DNA from: Brevundimonas sp. Root608
GTDB lineage: Bacteria; Pseudomonadota; Alphaproteobacteria; Caulobacterales; Caulobacteraceae
Length of the DNA: 64,000 bases
Reading direction: 5' to 3'
Assembly (NCBI RefSeq): GCF_001427825.1
Contig: NZ_LMGT01000011.1
Location: forward strand, 1-64,000
Positions 10,158-17,833 of this stretch are shown here, piece by piece; the stretch's first letter is position 1, and every line of letters begins with the position of its first letter. The position numbers and the translations under genes were made by a program. The notes below the pieces were generated by a model. That model saw nothing but the letters and a program-made list of their open reading frames with translations. It was not told where the DNA came from and made no database searches.

Positions 10158-11852
10158 ATGCGCGCCTTCGCCGAACTGCTGGACCGACTGTCGCTGACGG
10201 CGTCGCGTAACGCGAAGCTGGTGCTGCTGCGGGACTATCTGAGAGCGACCCCCGATCCGGACCGGGGCTGGGCGCTGGCGTCCCTGACAGGCGAGCTGAG
10301 CTTCGACGCGGCCAAGCCGGCGATGATCCGCAAGGCGGTCGAGGCCCGCGTCGATCCGGTGCTGTTCAGGTGGTCCCACGACTATGTCGGCGACCTGGCC
10401 GAGACGGTGGCGCTGATCTGGCCCCGCTATCCTGACTACCGGCCCAACCGGGAGCCGGACCTGGGGGAGGTGGTGGAGGCCCTGCGCACCGCCGGTCGGG
10501 GCGAGGTCAAGGATTTGCTGGAAGGCTGGCTGGACGCTCTCGAGCCCAAGGGACGGTGGGCCTTGCTGAAACTGATGACGGGCGGGCTGCGCGTCGGACT
10601 GTCAGCCCGCCTGGCCAAGACGGCGGCGGCGATGATGCGCCCCGCCGCCGTCAGCGAACCGCCGGATCCCGAAGGCGCGGAGGCCGTGACCGCGCTTGAG
10701 CCCGTAGACGCCTCGGACATCGAGGAAATCTGGCACGCGCTGGAGCCGCCCTACGCGGACCTGTTCGCCTGGCTGGAGGGAAGGTCCGAGCGCCCGAGCG
10801 GCGACGCCCCCGGCCGGTTCCGGCCGGTCATGCTGGCGGTGGCCATCGACGAGGCGGTCGACTTCCCCCGCCTGTCGCCCGCCGATTTCGCCGCCGAGTG
10901 GAAATGGGACGGCATCCGCGTTCAGGCGGTGCGCGAGGCCGGGGTGCAGAAGCTGTATTCGCGGACCGGCGACGAGATTTCCGGGGCCTTCCCCGATGTC
11001 ATGGCGGGGCTGGCGTTCGAAGGCGCGCTGGATGGAGAGCTGGTGGTCTGGCGGGAGGGAGGGGTGGCGCCGTTCGGCGACCTGCAGCAGCGGCTGAACC
11101 GCAAGACGGTCGACGCTAAGACGATGGCGGCCTTTCCGGCGGCGATCGTGGCCTATGACATCCTGGCGGATCAGGGAGAGGACCTGCGGGCCCTGCCGCT
11201 TCGGGATCGGCGGGCGCGGCTCGAGGCCGTCGCCGGGCAGGGCGGGGACCGCCTGCACCTCTCGCCGGTGGTGACATACGCAAGCTGGGAGGACCTCGCG
11301 GTCCTGCGCGCCGATCCGCCCGTGGGGGCGGCGGCCGAGGGGCTGATGCTGAAACGCTGGGACAGTCCGTATGTGGCCGGCCGTCCCAAGGGGCCGTGGT
11401 TCAAGTGGAAGCGCGATCCGCACGTCATCGACGCGGTCCTGATGTACGCCCAGCGGGGTCACGGAAAGCGGTCCAGCTTCTATTCGGACTACACCTTCGG
11501 CGTCTGGACGGAGGAGGGGCCGCTGACCCCCGTCGGCAAGGCCTATTTCGGCTTCACCGACGAGGAGTTGAAGCAGCTCGACAAATTCGTGCGGGACCAC
11601 ACGGTCGAGCGGTTCGGCCCGGTGCGCTCGGTCCGGGCCGAGCGGGACTTCGGCCTTGTGCTGGAGATCGCCTTCGAGGGGCTGAACCGGTCGACGCGGC
11701 ACAAGTCCGGGGTGGCGATGCGCTTTCCGCGGGTCAGCCGCATCCGCTGGGACAAGCCGGCGCGCGAGGCGAACACCATCGCCGACGTCATGGATCTGCT
11801 GGACGCGATCGAGAGCGGCGGCGGACGGATCGCTCAGCCGGCGGCGGGCTGA
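10158..11852 (+). CDS. ATP-dependent DNA ligase (LigC / cisplatin damage response type)
   Basis: A 564-residue ATP-dependent DNA ligase. The N-terminal 200 residues are the helical DNA-binding domain. The nucleotidyl-transfer lysine is K249 in the KWDG motif, followed by motif III-like YDILADQGEDLR and by GLMLKRWDSPYVAGRPKGPWFKWK, covering motifs IV and V. The OB domain ends the protein. It resembles the family of bacterial repair ligases usually encoded with an exonuclease, an Lhr-like helicase and an MPE-type phosphoesterase. None of those partners is in this window. The C-terminus overlaps the convergent Cys-rich gene by 19 bases. Confidence 0.9.
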   Translation: MRAFAELLDRLSLTASRNAKLVLLRDYLRATPDPDRGWALASLTGELSFDAAKPAMIRKAVEARVDPVLFRWSHDYVGDLAETVALIWPRYPDYRPNREPDLGEVVEALRTAGRGEVKDLLEGWLDALEPKGRWALLKLMTGGLRVGLSARLAKTAAAMMRPAAVSEPPDPEGAEAVTALEPVDASDIEEIWHALEPPYADLFAWLEGRSERPSGDAPGRFRPVMLAVAIDEAVDFPRLSPADFAAEWKWDGIRVQAVREAGVQKLYSRTGDEISGAFPDVMAGLAFEGALDGELVVWREGGVAPFGDLQQRLNRKTVDAKTMAAFPAAIVAYDILADQGEDLRALPLRDRRARLEAVAGQGGDRLHLSPVVTYASWEDLAVLRADPPVGAAAEGLMLKRWDSPYVAGRPKGPWFKWKRDPHVIDAVLMYAQRGHGKRSSFYSDYTFGVWTEEGPLTPVGKAYFGFTDEELKQLDKFVRDHTVERFGPVRSVRAERDFGLVLEIAFEGLNRSTRHKSGVAMRFPRVSRIRWDKPAREANTIADVMDLLDAIESGGGRIAQPAAG

Positions 11853-12469
11853 CTCCGGCTCCGCCATGACGGGTCGCGCTGGTCGGTCAGGCCGCACAGT
11901 TGCAGGAAGCCGATCACGGGAACCTCGCGGCGCGGCTCGGCTCTGGCCAGAAACAGCTGCGGCGGCGCTTCGGCCCGCACCGTCAGGGGCAGCACAACCC
12001 ACGACCGGGGGAAGGGGCGCACGTCGATGTTCGGATCGGCCTTCAGATGCGGGCAGTACCGCAGCGACCGGGTCGAACAGGCCTTGTGCAGGGGGGCGAT
12101 GGCGCCGGCGTCGACGAGGACCCGGTCGTCCTCGATGTCGGCCGGAAGGGCGCCCCCGCGTCCGGTCGCGCGCAGGGCTCCCGCCGTGAACGGGTGCGCG
12201 ACCTGGGTGTAGCGGTCTTCCGGCGACGTCGGCTTTCCGCACATCGGGCACAGCATGTCGCGAACCGACAGCCGCTGCCGCACCGCATGGTTCTGCGAAT
12301 ACAGCGGCTTTCCGTGGCCGGCGTGGTCGGCCTGGACGATGGCCAGCGCGCCGTTCACCGAAGGGCAGGGCCGCACGCCCAGCACCGGCTCGCCGGTCCA
12401 GCTGGTGACCCAGGGCACGTCGACGCCGACCTTGAGAGCCGAAAGTTTCGCGGAGTCGGTCATGGTCAT
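11834..12469 (-). CDS. Cys-rich protein of unknown function
   Basis: A 211-residue soluble protein that I do not recognise. A CPMC pair near residue 74 and later KAC and YCPH sites suggest a four-ligand zinc ribbon. There is no signal peptide or membrane segment. The start is either of two in-frame ATG codons at 12469 or 12463. Its 3' end overlaps the DNA ligase gene by 19 bases in convergent orientation, so the two mRNAs would be complementary there. Codon use looks like that of the neighbours. Function unknown. Confidence 0.7.
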   Translation of the reverse strand: MTMTDSAKLSALKVGVDVPWVTSWTGEPVLGVRPCPSVNGALAIVQADHAGHGKPLYSQNHAVRQRLSVRDMLCPMCGKPTSPEDRYTQVAHPFTAGALRATGRGGALPADIEDDRVLVDAGAIAPLHKACSTRSLRYCPHLKADPNIDVRPFPRSWVVLPLTVRAEAPPQLFLARAEPRREVPVIGFLQLCGLTDQRDPSWRSRSQPAAG

Positions 12470-12553
12470 GGTCTAGAATGGCGGCGGTCCGGCCAGAAGC
12501 GGAAATGCAGGGGCCGGGGTTCCAAATCAGGGCCAAGGCGTTAGACCCGGCTC

Positions 12554-13531
12554 ATGTCCTCCCCCGTCGCTCCCCTGAACGAGGCGGTTTCCGCCGGCCA
12601 GAAGGCCGCCGCGGTGGACGCCGTCATGATCGCCAAGCTGACCGACATGGCCGGCGATTTCGCGGTCAATCTGACCGTGGCCCTGATCATCCTGATCGCG
12701 ACGGTCTTCATCTCGCGCTGGGCCTGCGGCCTGACGCGCCGGGCCCTGTCCCGCGTGCGGGGGTTCCGGCACGATCCGACGGTGCTCAGCTTCGCCGTGC
12801 AGGTGGTGCGGGTGCTGGTCTACATCATCGGCCTGATCGCCGTGCTGCAGCGGCTGGGCGTGCAGACGACCTCGATCATAGCGGTTCTGGGCGCCGCCTC
12901 CCTGGCGGTCGGCCTGGCCCTGCAGGGGACGCTGTCGAACGTGGCGGCGGGCGTGATGCTGCTGATCCTGCGGCCGTATCGCGTCGGCGACCTGATCGAC
13001 GTGGGCGGACGGGTCGGCACGGTCCAGCGCCTGGACCTGTTCCTGACCCAGATGTCGGACGCCAACAACGTCAAGATCGTCGTCCCCAACGCCAAGGTGT
13101 TCAGCGACACCATCCTGAACCTGTCCGGCCAGAAGACCCGGCGGATGGAGCTGAAGATCAGCGTCGGCTACGGCGACAATCTGAACACCGCGCGGGAGGC
13201 GCTGATCGGCGCCGCCTCGGCGCATGAACACGTCCTGGCCGATCCCGCGCCCTGGGCCGGGGTGACGCTGCTGAAGGACAGTGCGGTCGAGATGACGCTG
13301 CAGGCGTGGACGAAGTCCGACGACTACTGGCAGGCCAAGGCCGACGTGTTTCAGGCCGCCAAGGAGGCGCTGGACGCCGCCGGGATCGAAATCCCGTTTC
13401 CCCATCAGGTCGCCGTGCCCTATGGCGGGAACATCCCGGCCGAGGCGTCTCCGGCGCGCAAGGCGGGGCGGGGTACGTCCAGCGATCCGTCGCCGGGCGA
13501 CGCCCATCAGGACAGCGGCAGCGAGGGCTGA
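12554..13531 (+). CDS. small-conductance mechanosensitive channel (MscS family)
   Basis: A 325-residue inner-membrane channel that should open under membrane tension and protect against osmotic downshock. Three hydrophobic helices span about residues 25-130. The third is the pore helix type, with alternating small residues (GAASLAVGLALQGTLSNVAAGVMLL). It is followed by the conserved RPYRVGDLIDVGGRVGTV at the start of the beta domain, then a cytoplasmic alpha/beta domain to about residue 285. The last 35 residues are a polar tail. Length matches short MscS proteins. The threonine aldolase gene begins 3 bases after its stop. Confidence 0.93.
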   Translation: MSSPVAPLNEAVSAGQKAAAVDAVMIAKLTDMAGDFAVNLTVALIILIATVFISRWACGLTRRALSRVRGFRHDPTVLSFAVQVVRVLVYIIGLIAVLQRLGVQTTSIIAVLGAASLAVGLALQGTLSNVAAGVMLLILRPYRVGDLIDVGGRVGTVQRLDLFLTQMSDANNVKIVVPNAKVFSDTILNLSGQKTRRMELKISVGYGDNLNTAREALIGAASAHEHVLADPAPWAGVTLLKDSAVEMTLQAWTKSDDYWQAKADVFQAAKEALDAAGIEIPFPHQVAVPYGGNIPAEASPARKAGRGTSSDPSPGDAHQDSGSEG

Positions 13532-13534
13532 GGC

Positions 13535-14548
13535 GTGCGCTACGATTTCGGATCCGACAATACGGCGGGCATGGCGCCGGCGGCGATGCAGTCGCTCATC
13601 GAGGCCAACGACGGCTTCGCCCGGGCCTATGGCTCTGACGACGTCACGGCGCGCGCCGCCGACCTGATCCGCCGCCGGCTGGACGCGGACGCGGACATCC
13701 GCTTCGTCTTTTCGGGCACGGCGGCCAACGCCATCGCCCTGTCCATGCTGGCCTGGCCGCACGAGGCGGTGCTGGCCCATCACGCCGCCCATGTGTGCAC
13801 GGACGAGACCGGCGCGCCGGGCTTCTTCGGCTCGGGCGTGGGCCTGATCGGCCTGCCGGGCTTTTCGGGCAAGATCGATCCGCTGGCGCTGCACGCCGCC
13901 CTCGACGAGCCGGAGGTCGGCCATCGCCAGCCACCGGCGGCGCTGAGCCTGACCCAGTCGACCGAATACGGCACGGTCTACACCGAGGAAGAACTGCGCC
14001 ACCTGATCGAACCGGTGAAGCTTAAGGGCTTCGGCGTGCATATGGACGGCGCCCGGCTGGCCAATGCGGCGGCGGCGGGCTTCGACCTGACCCAGATCGC
14101 GCGGCTGGGCGTGGACGTGCTGGTGTTCGGCGGGGCCAAGGCCGGAGCCAATTGCGCCGAGGCCATCGTCATGTTCGACAAGAGCCTGTCGCGGCGGATC
14201 GACAATCGGCTGAAACAGGCGGGGCAGACGGCGTCCAAGGCGCGCTTCCTGTCCGCGCCCTTCCTCGGTCTGCTGGAGACCAACGCCTGGGAGGACGGCG
14301 CCGCCCACGCCAATCTGATGGCCCAGCGGCTGGCGGCCGGCGTCGCCGCCCGCTCGCCCTTCACCCTCGCCCATCCCGTCGAGGCCAATGCGGTGTTCGT
14401 GCGCATGCCCCCCGCGGCGCACCAGCGGCTGAACGACATGGGCTGGGCCTGCTACCGCTTCGACGACGGTTCGGTCCGGTTCGTCTGCTCCTGGGCGACC
14501 GAAGAAGCGGCCGTCGACGAGGTCATCGAGGCCATCTCCACGCTTTAG
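13535..14548 (+). CDS. low-specificity L-threonine aldolase family PLP enzyme
   Basis: A 337-residue fold-type I PLP enzyme of the beta-eliminating lyase / threonine aldolase group. These cleave L-threonine or L-allo-threonine to glycine and acetaldehyde. The opening RYDFGSDNTAGMAP matches the family N-terminus. HMDGARLANAA is the cofactor-aspartate segment, and the Schiff-base lysine is K202 in FGGAKAGA, where many members read GGTKNG. The start is a GTG, 3 bases after the mscS-type stop, so the two are likely co-transcribed. Substrate preference is inferred from family only. Confidence 0.87.
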   Translation: MRYDFGSDNTAGMAPAAMQSLIEANDGFARAYGSDDVTARAADLIRRRLDADADIRFVFSGTAANAIALSMLAWPHEAVLAHHAAHVCTDETGAPGFFGSGVGLIGLPGFSGKIDPLALHAALDEPEVGHRQPPAALSLTQSTEYGTVYTEEELRHLIEPVKLKGFGVHMDGARLANAAAAGFDLTQIARLGVDVLVFGGAKAGANCAEAIVMFDKSLSRRIDNRLKQAGQTASKARFLSAPFLGLLETNAWEDGAAHANLMAQRLAAGVAARSPFTLAHPVEANAVFVRMPPAAHQRLNDMGWACYRFDDGSVRFVCSWATEEAAVDEVIEAISTL

Positions 14549-14590
14549 GCGCCGCCGGGCGCTTGAAGCGTCACCGGGAGTTCCTAACTT

Positions 14591-14616
14591 GGAACAAACC
14601 GGGACCCCGGGCCGTT
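14591..14616 (+). promoter_or_regulatory. EcfG (sigma-T)-type general stress promoter of egtBD
   Basis: GGAAC (14591-14595), a 17-base spacer and CGTT (14613-14616) match the alphaproteobacterial EcfG consensus GGAAC-N16/17-CGTT at every position. The motif lies about 47 bases before the start codon, in a 114-base intergenic gap. It implies induction of ergothioneine synthesis by the general stress response. Confidence 0.65.
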
Positions 14617-14662
14617 CGAAGCCCGAGCGCCGGTCCGGCGTCAACTGCCAGGGGCGGACCAG

Positions 14663-16828
14663 ATGAACGCGCCATCGCCCATCCCCGACGGGATCGCCGG
14701 GGACCTGACGCGCTATCGCGAGGTCCGGGCGGCCATGCCCGCGCTGGCGACCGGTCTCGGCGCCGAGGATCTCTCGGCCCAGTCCATGCCCGACTGCAGC
14801 CCGGGCAAATGGCATCTGGCGCACAGCAGCTGGTTCTTCGAGGCCCTGATCCTGGCCGGGGAGCCCGGCTACCAGCCTGTCGATCCGCGGTTCCAGACCC
14901 TGTTCAACAGCTATTACGAAGCCCTCGGCCCGCGTGTGGAGCGCGGCGAGCGCGGCCTGATGACCCGGCCGTCGCTGGAGGAGGTCCTCGCCTATCGCCG
15001 CGAGATCGACCGGCGCATGACGGCCTGGCTGGGGCAGGGGGATGCGGACCCCCTGCGCCGCTATCTGTTCACCCTGGGCCTGCATCACGACCAGCAGCAT
15101 CAGGAGCTGTTCCTGATGGACCTGCTGAACCTGATGTCGCGCTCGCCGCTGGATCCCGCGGCCTATGACCGGACGCCGCGTTCGAGCCCGCTGGAACCGC
15201 CGCGCGGCGGCTGGACGCGCTGCGACGGCGGCCTGGTGGAAATCGGCCACGGCGGCGCGGCCTTCGCCTTCGACAACGAGGGGCCGGCCCATCGCGTCTG
15301 GCTCGAGCCCTATGCGCTGGCCAACGATCTGGTCACCAACGGCGACTGGATCGCCTTCATCGAGGATGGCGGCTACGCCCGTCCGGAGCTGTGGCTGGCG
15401 GACGGCTGGGCGATGGTGAAGGCCGAGGGCTGGACCGCGCCCCTGTACTGGCGCGACGAGGCGGACCGCCGGACGCGGATGACCCTGACCGGCCGCGTGG
15501 ACGTCGATCCGGCCGAGCCGGTCGCGCATGTGAGCTTTTACGAGGCCGACGCCTACGCCCGCTGGGCCGGCAAGCGGCTGCCGAGCGAGGCCGAGTGGGA
15601 GCATGCGGTGCGATGCCGCCCCGACGCCTTCGCCTTCGCCAACGCCTTCGGCGAGGCCTGGCAATGGACCGCCAGCGCCTACGCCCCCTACGCCGGTTTC
15701 CGGCCGACCGAGGGCACGGCCTCGGAATACAACGGCAAGTTCATGGCCAACCAGATGGTGCTGCGGGGTTCGTCCTTCGCCACGCCGCCGGGCCACGCGC
15801 GGGTCACGTACCGCAACTTCTTCTATCCGCATCAAAGGTGGGCGTTCATGGGACTGCGACTGGCCGAGGACGCCCCGGCGCCGCTGAAACGGGAAAACGA
15901 ACCCGGCGAAACCGCCCGTTTCCGCAGGGACCTGATCGCCGGGCTCTCCCGCTCGCCCAAGGTCGCCTCGCCGAAATGGTTCTATGACGCCGAAGGGTCG
16001 CATCTGTTCGAGGAAATCACCCGGCTGCCCGAATACTATCCGACCCGGCAGGAAGCGGCGCTGTTGCGTCGCGTGGTGTCGGAATGGGCGGGCCGGTTCG
16101 GCCCGGACGCGGTGCTGGTCGAGTTCGGCTCGGGCGCCAGCGAGAAGACGCGGATCGTGCTCGATGCGGCCCCGGACCTGTCCGCCTATGTGCCGATCGA
16201 TATCAGCGCCGACGCCCTGGACGCGGCCGCCCGGCGGATCGCCGAGACCTATCCGACGCTGAAGGTCGCCCCCCTGGTCGGCGATTTCCTGCATCTGGGA
16301 ACCCTGCCGGCGGGGATCGGCCAGGGCCGGCGGGTCGGCTTCTTCCCAGGTTCGACCATCGGCAATCTCGAGCCGGAAGAGGCTGTCGCCTTCCTGAAGG
16401 CCGCGCGCTCGCTCCTGGGCGACGACGCCCTGTTCATTCTCGGCGTCGATCTGGTCAAGGCGCCGGAGACGCTGATCGCCGCCTATGACGACGCCGCCGG
16501 CGTGACCGCGGCCTTCAACCGGAACCTGCTCGTCCGGGCCAATCGTGAACTCGGGGCCAATTTCGACGTCGACGCCTTCGCGCACAGGGCCGTCTGGAAT
16601 CCATCGCAGTCACGGATGGAGATGCATCTGGAGGCGACGCGCGACATGACGGTCGACCTCGACGGCCAGGTCATCCGGTTTGTCCGGGGTGAAACGATCC
16701 ACACCGAGAACTCACGGAAATTCAGCGAGCAATCCGTGCGCGACCTTACGGGGGCGGCGGGTTGGTCCGTGGCTGCGTTCGAAAAGGGCGAGGAGCCCGC
16801 CGTGGCGCTGGCGCTCCTGGAGGCCTGA
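14663..16828 (+). CDS. egtBD: fused ergothioneine biosynthesis enzyme EgtB-EgtD
   Basis: One 721-residue protein joins two steps of ergothioneine synthesis. Residues 1-400 are EgtB, the iron sulfoxide synthase: DinB-like N-domain with H51 in WHLAHSSWFFE and H142-x3-H146-x-E148 as the expected iron ligands, then an FGE-sulfatase domain ending YRNFFYP...GLRLAEDA. Residues about 408-721 are EgtD, the histidine N-alpha trimethyltransferase: KWFYDAEGSHLFEEITRLPEYYPT, the SAM loop VEFGSG at 486 and GSTIGNLEPEEA. No Met, stop or frameshift is seen at the junction. OvoA also joins a sulfoxide synthase to a methyltransferase, but the C-domain here is clearly EgtD-like. The order is the reverse of fungal Egt1 (EgtD first). 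Confidence 0.93.
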   Translation: MNAPSPIPDGIAGDLTRYREVRAAMPALATGLGAEDLSAQSMPDCSPGKWHLAHSSWFFEALILAGEPGYQPVDPRFQTLFNSYYEALGPRVERGERGLMTRPSLEEVLAYRREIDRRMTAWLGQGDADPLRRYLFTLGLHHDQQHQELFLMDLLNLMSRSPLDPAAYDRTPRSSPLEPPRGGWTRCDGGLVEIGHGGAAFAFDNEGPAHRVWLEPYALANDLVTNGDWIAFIEDGGYARPELWLADGWAMVKAEGWTAPLYWRDEADRRTRMTLTGRVDVDPAEPVAHVSFYEADAYARWAGKRLPSEAEWEHAVRCRPDAFAFANAFGEAWQWTASAYAPYAGFRPTEGTASEYNGKFMANQMVLRGSSFATPPGHARVTYRNFFYPHQRWAFMGLRLAEDAPAPLKRENEPGETARFRRDLIAGLSRSPKVASPKWFYDAEGSHLFEEITRLPEYYPTRQEAALLRRVVSEWAGRFGPDAVLVEFGSGASEKTRIVLDAAPDLSAYVPIDISADALDAAARRIAETYPTLKVAPLVGDFLHLGTLPAGIGQGRRVGFFPGSTIGNLEPEEAVAFLKAARSLLGDDALFILGVDLVKAPETLIAAYDDAAGVTAAFNRNLLVRANRELGANFDVDAFAHRAVWNPSQSRMEMHLEATRDMTVDLDGQVIRFVRGETIHTENSRKFSEQSVRDLTGAAGWSVAAFEKGEEPAVALALLEA

Positions 16829-16835
16829 CGCCACA

Positions 16836-16865
16836 AGGGACGGCGCCCTTGCGGACGCCGTCCCT
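16836..16865 (+). terminator. terminator-like hairpin after egtBD
   Basis: A 10-bp stem (AGGGACGGCG with its complement) and a 10-base loop lie 8 bases after the stop codon. Only a weak T-rich tail (CTGTTGG) follows. Confidence 0.5.
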
Positions 16866-16885
16866 CTGTTGGTCTGGATCGCGCG

Positions 16886-17107
16886 TCAGTCCGTCGCGCC
16901 GGGCTCGCGAACGCGAGAGCCGTGGGAGGCTTCACCCCCCTTGCGGCCGGCCTGTGCGGCGAGGCTGCGGTCCTGGGAGAAGCTGCGTTTCTCGCTGGGC
17001 ACGCTGGCCCCGCCCTTGCGGGCGATCTCGCGCTGACGTTCCGGGTCCATCGAGGCGAAGCCCCGTTTGGACACGCCCGAGGCACGTGTGGGCTGACCTT
17101 GAGCCAT
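16886..17107 (-). CDS. KGG-repeat stress-induced protein
   Basis: A 73-residue hydrophilic protein with two KGG motifs (IARKGGASVP and AGRKGGEASHG) and the RGFASMDPERQREIARKGG signature of the bacterial stress-induced KGG family, which includes E. coli YciG. These proteins accumulate in stationary phase and stress; no biochemical function is established. The ATG at 17107 has GAAAGGA upstream. An EcfG-like promoter lies at 17149-17173. It converges with egtBD, which carries the same promoter type. Confidence 0.85.
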   Translation of the reverse strand: MAQGQPTRASGVSKRGFASMDPERQREIARKGGASVPSEKRSFSQDRSLAAQAGRKGGEASHGSRVREPGATD

Positions 17108-17148
17108 CTGGGTTTCCTTTCGTGGCGGCGGTGGCGGTTGCTGGACTG

Positions 17149-17173
17149 AACCCTCCCGTCCGCGTCCGGTTCC
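17149..17173 (-). promoter_or_regulatory. EcfG-type promoter of the KGG gene
   Basis: Minus-strand reading: GGAAC (17173-17169), 16 bases, GGTT (17152-17149). The -35 is exact and the -10 keeps the GTT core. The start codon is about 40 bases downstream. Confidence 0.5.
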
Positions 17174-17219
17174 GGCGTCCCGGTCACGGAATTGCGAACG
17201 AATCACAGGGTTTGCGTCA

Positions 17220-17378
17220 TCACCCGCCATAGGGACGGGCGTCACCCGGCTCGCCGCCGGGAACATCCTGTTGCGGCATTTCCTCCGGAGCGGCGCCCGG
17301 ATCCATGTCCGGCCCCGGCGTTTCCGGCGGCATGATCTCGGGCTGGCCGCCCGGGCTGTCTGGCTCGATATAGGTCAT
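17220..17378 (-). CDS. small acidic Pro/Gly-rich protein of unknown function
   Basis: A 52-residue protein, MTYIEPDSPGG..., rich in Pro, Gly, Asp and Glu, with no hydrophobic segment; probably unstructured. The start at 17378 is fixed by a strong AAGGAG 6 bases upstream. It is divergent from the gene at 17521 and shares its 142-base promoter region. I recognise no family. The setting among stress genes suggests a stress role, but that is inference only. Confidence 0.65.
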   Translation of the reverse strand: MTYIEPDSPGGQPEIMPPETPGPDMDPGAAPEEMPQQDVPGGEPGDARPYGG

Positions 17379-17401
17379 CGGGGTCTCCTTGCTGGAGAGG
17401 A

Positions 17402-17427
17402 AACGTCCCGCGGCAGGAAGCTGTTCA
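17402..17427 (-). promoter_or_regulatory. EcfG-like promoter of the 52-residue gene
   Basis: Minus-strand reading: TGAAC (17427-17423), 17 bases, CGTT (17405-17402). One mismatch in the -35, exact -10. It lies about 24 bases before the start codon and is back to back with the promoter at 17458-17482. Confidence 0.4.
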
Positions 17428-17457
17428 ATCACGTTTCGGGAGGGCCGCGTTTTGCCC

Positions 17458-17482
17458 GGAACCCGGTCCCCTGGCGGCGGTT
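17458..17482 (+). promoter_or_regulatory. EcfG-type promoter of the 95-residue gene
   Basis: GGAAC (17458-17462), a 16-base spacer and GGTT (17479-17482), with the start codon about 38 bases downstream. This is the same variant as the one in front of the KGG gene. Confidence 0.5.
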
Positions 17483-17520
17483 TGACCGGCTTACCCCCCA
17501 CAGCCCGCAGGAGCCCTTCC

Positions 17521-17808
17521 ATGACCGAGACCTACACCGGCCAGACCAACGTCGAGGACATCGAGGACGCCGCCGAAACCACGGCCGCGCTGGAGCGTCA
17601 GGCCGACGCCATTCTGGCGGAGGACGAGGCCCGGAGTTTCGGCGCGCGGCCGCTGCACCGGGCGATCCCCGAGGATGCACGGCATGCGCGCGACTGGGGC
17701 CGGGCCCGGGCCGAACGTTTGCGCGGGGCGGTCGAGGCGGAGCCGGTCAAGGCGACCCTCTACGCCCTCGGCATCGGCGTGGTGATCGGCCTTCTGGCCG
17801 CACGCTAG
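17521..17808 (+). CDS. small membrane-anchored protein (DUF883-like layout)
   Basis: A 95-residue protein: an acidic helical N-terminal part (about 1-75) and one C-terminal membrane segment, LYALGIGVVIGLLAAR. This layout is like DUF883 / ElaB-type proteins, which tether ribosomes or stress factors to the inner membrane; the family match is tentative. The ATG at 17521 has AGGAG 10 bases upstream. It is the fourth gene in this stretch with an EcfG-like promoter. Longer upstream in-frame extensions lack the acidic pattern and would run over that promoter. Confidence 0.75.
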   Translation: MTETYTGQTNVEDIEDAAETTAALERQADAILAEDEARSFGARPLHRAIPEDARHARDWGRARAERLRGAVEAEPVKATLYALGIGVVIGLLAAR

Positions 17809-17833
17809 CCGCCCGCGCGCCAGGACAGGCGCA

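Noticed and set aside
12527..16585. 1352-codon minus-strand open frame across the channel, aldolase and egtBD genes
   Set aside because: It is fully antisense to three recognisable genes and is a GC-rich shadow with no domain signature.
14663..16828. Reading the fused protein as OvoA (ovothiol synthase-methyltransferase)
   Set aside because: OvoA has the same domain order, but the C-terminal domain here has the EgtD signatures (KWFYDA..SHLFEEITRLPEYYPT and GSTIGNL), so ergothioneine synthesis is the better call.
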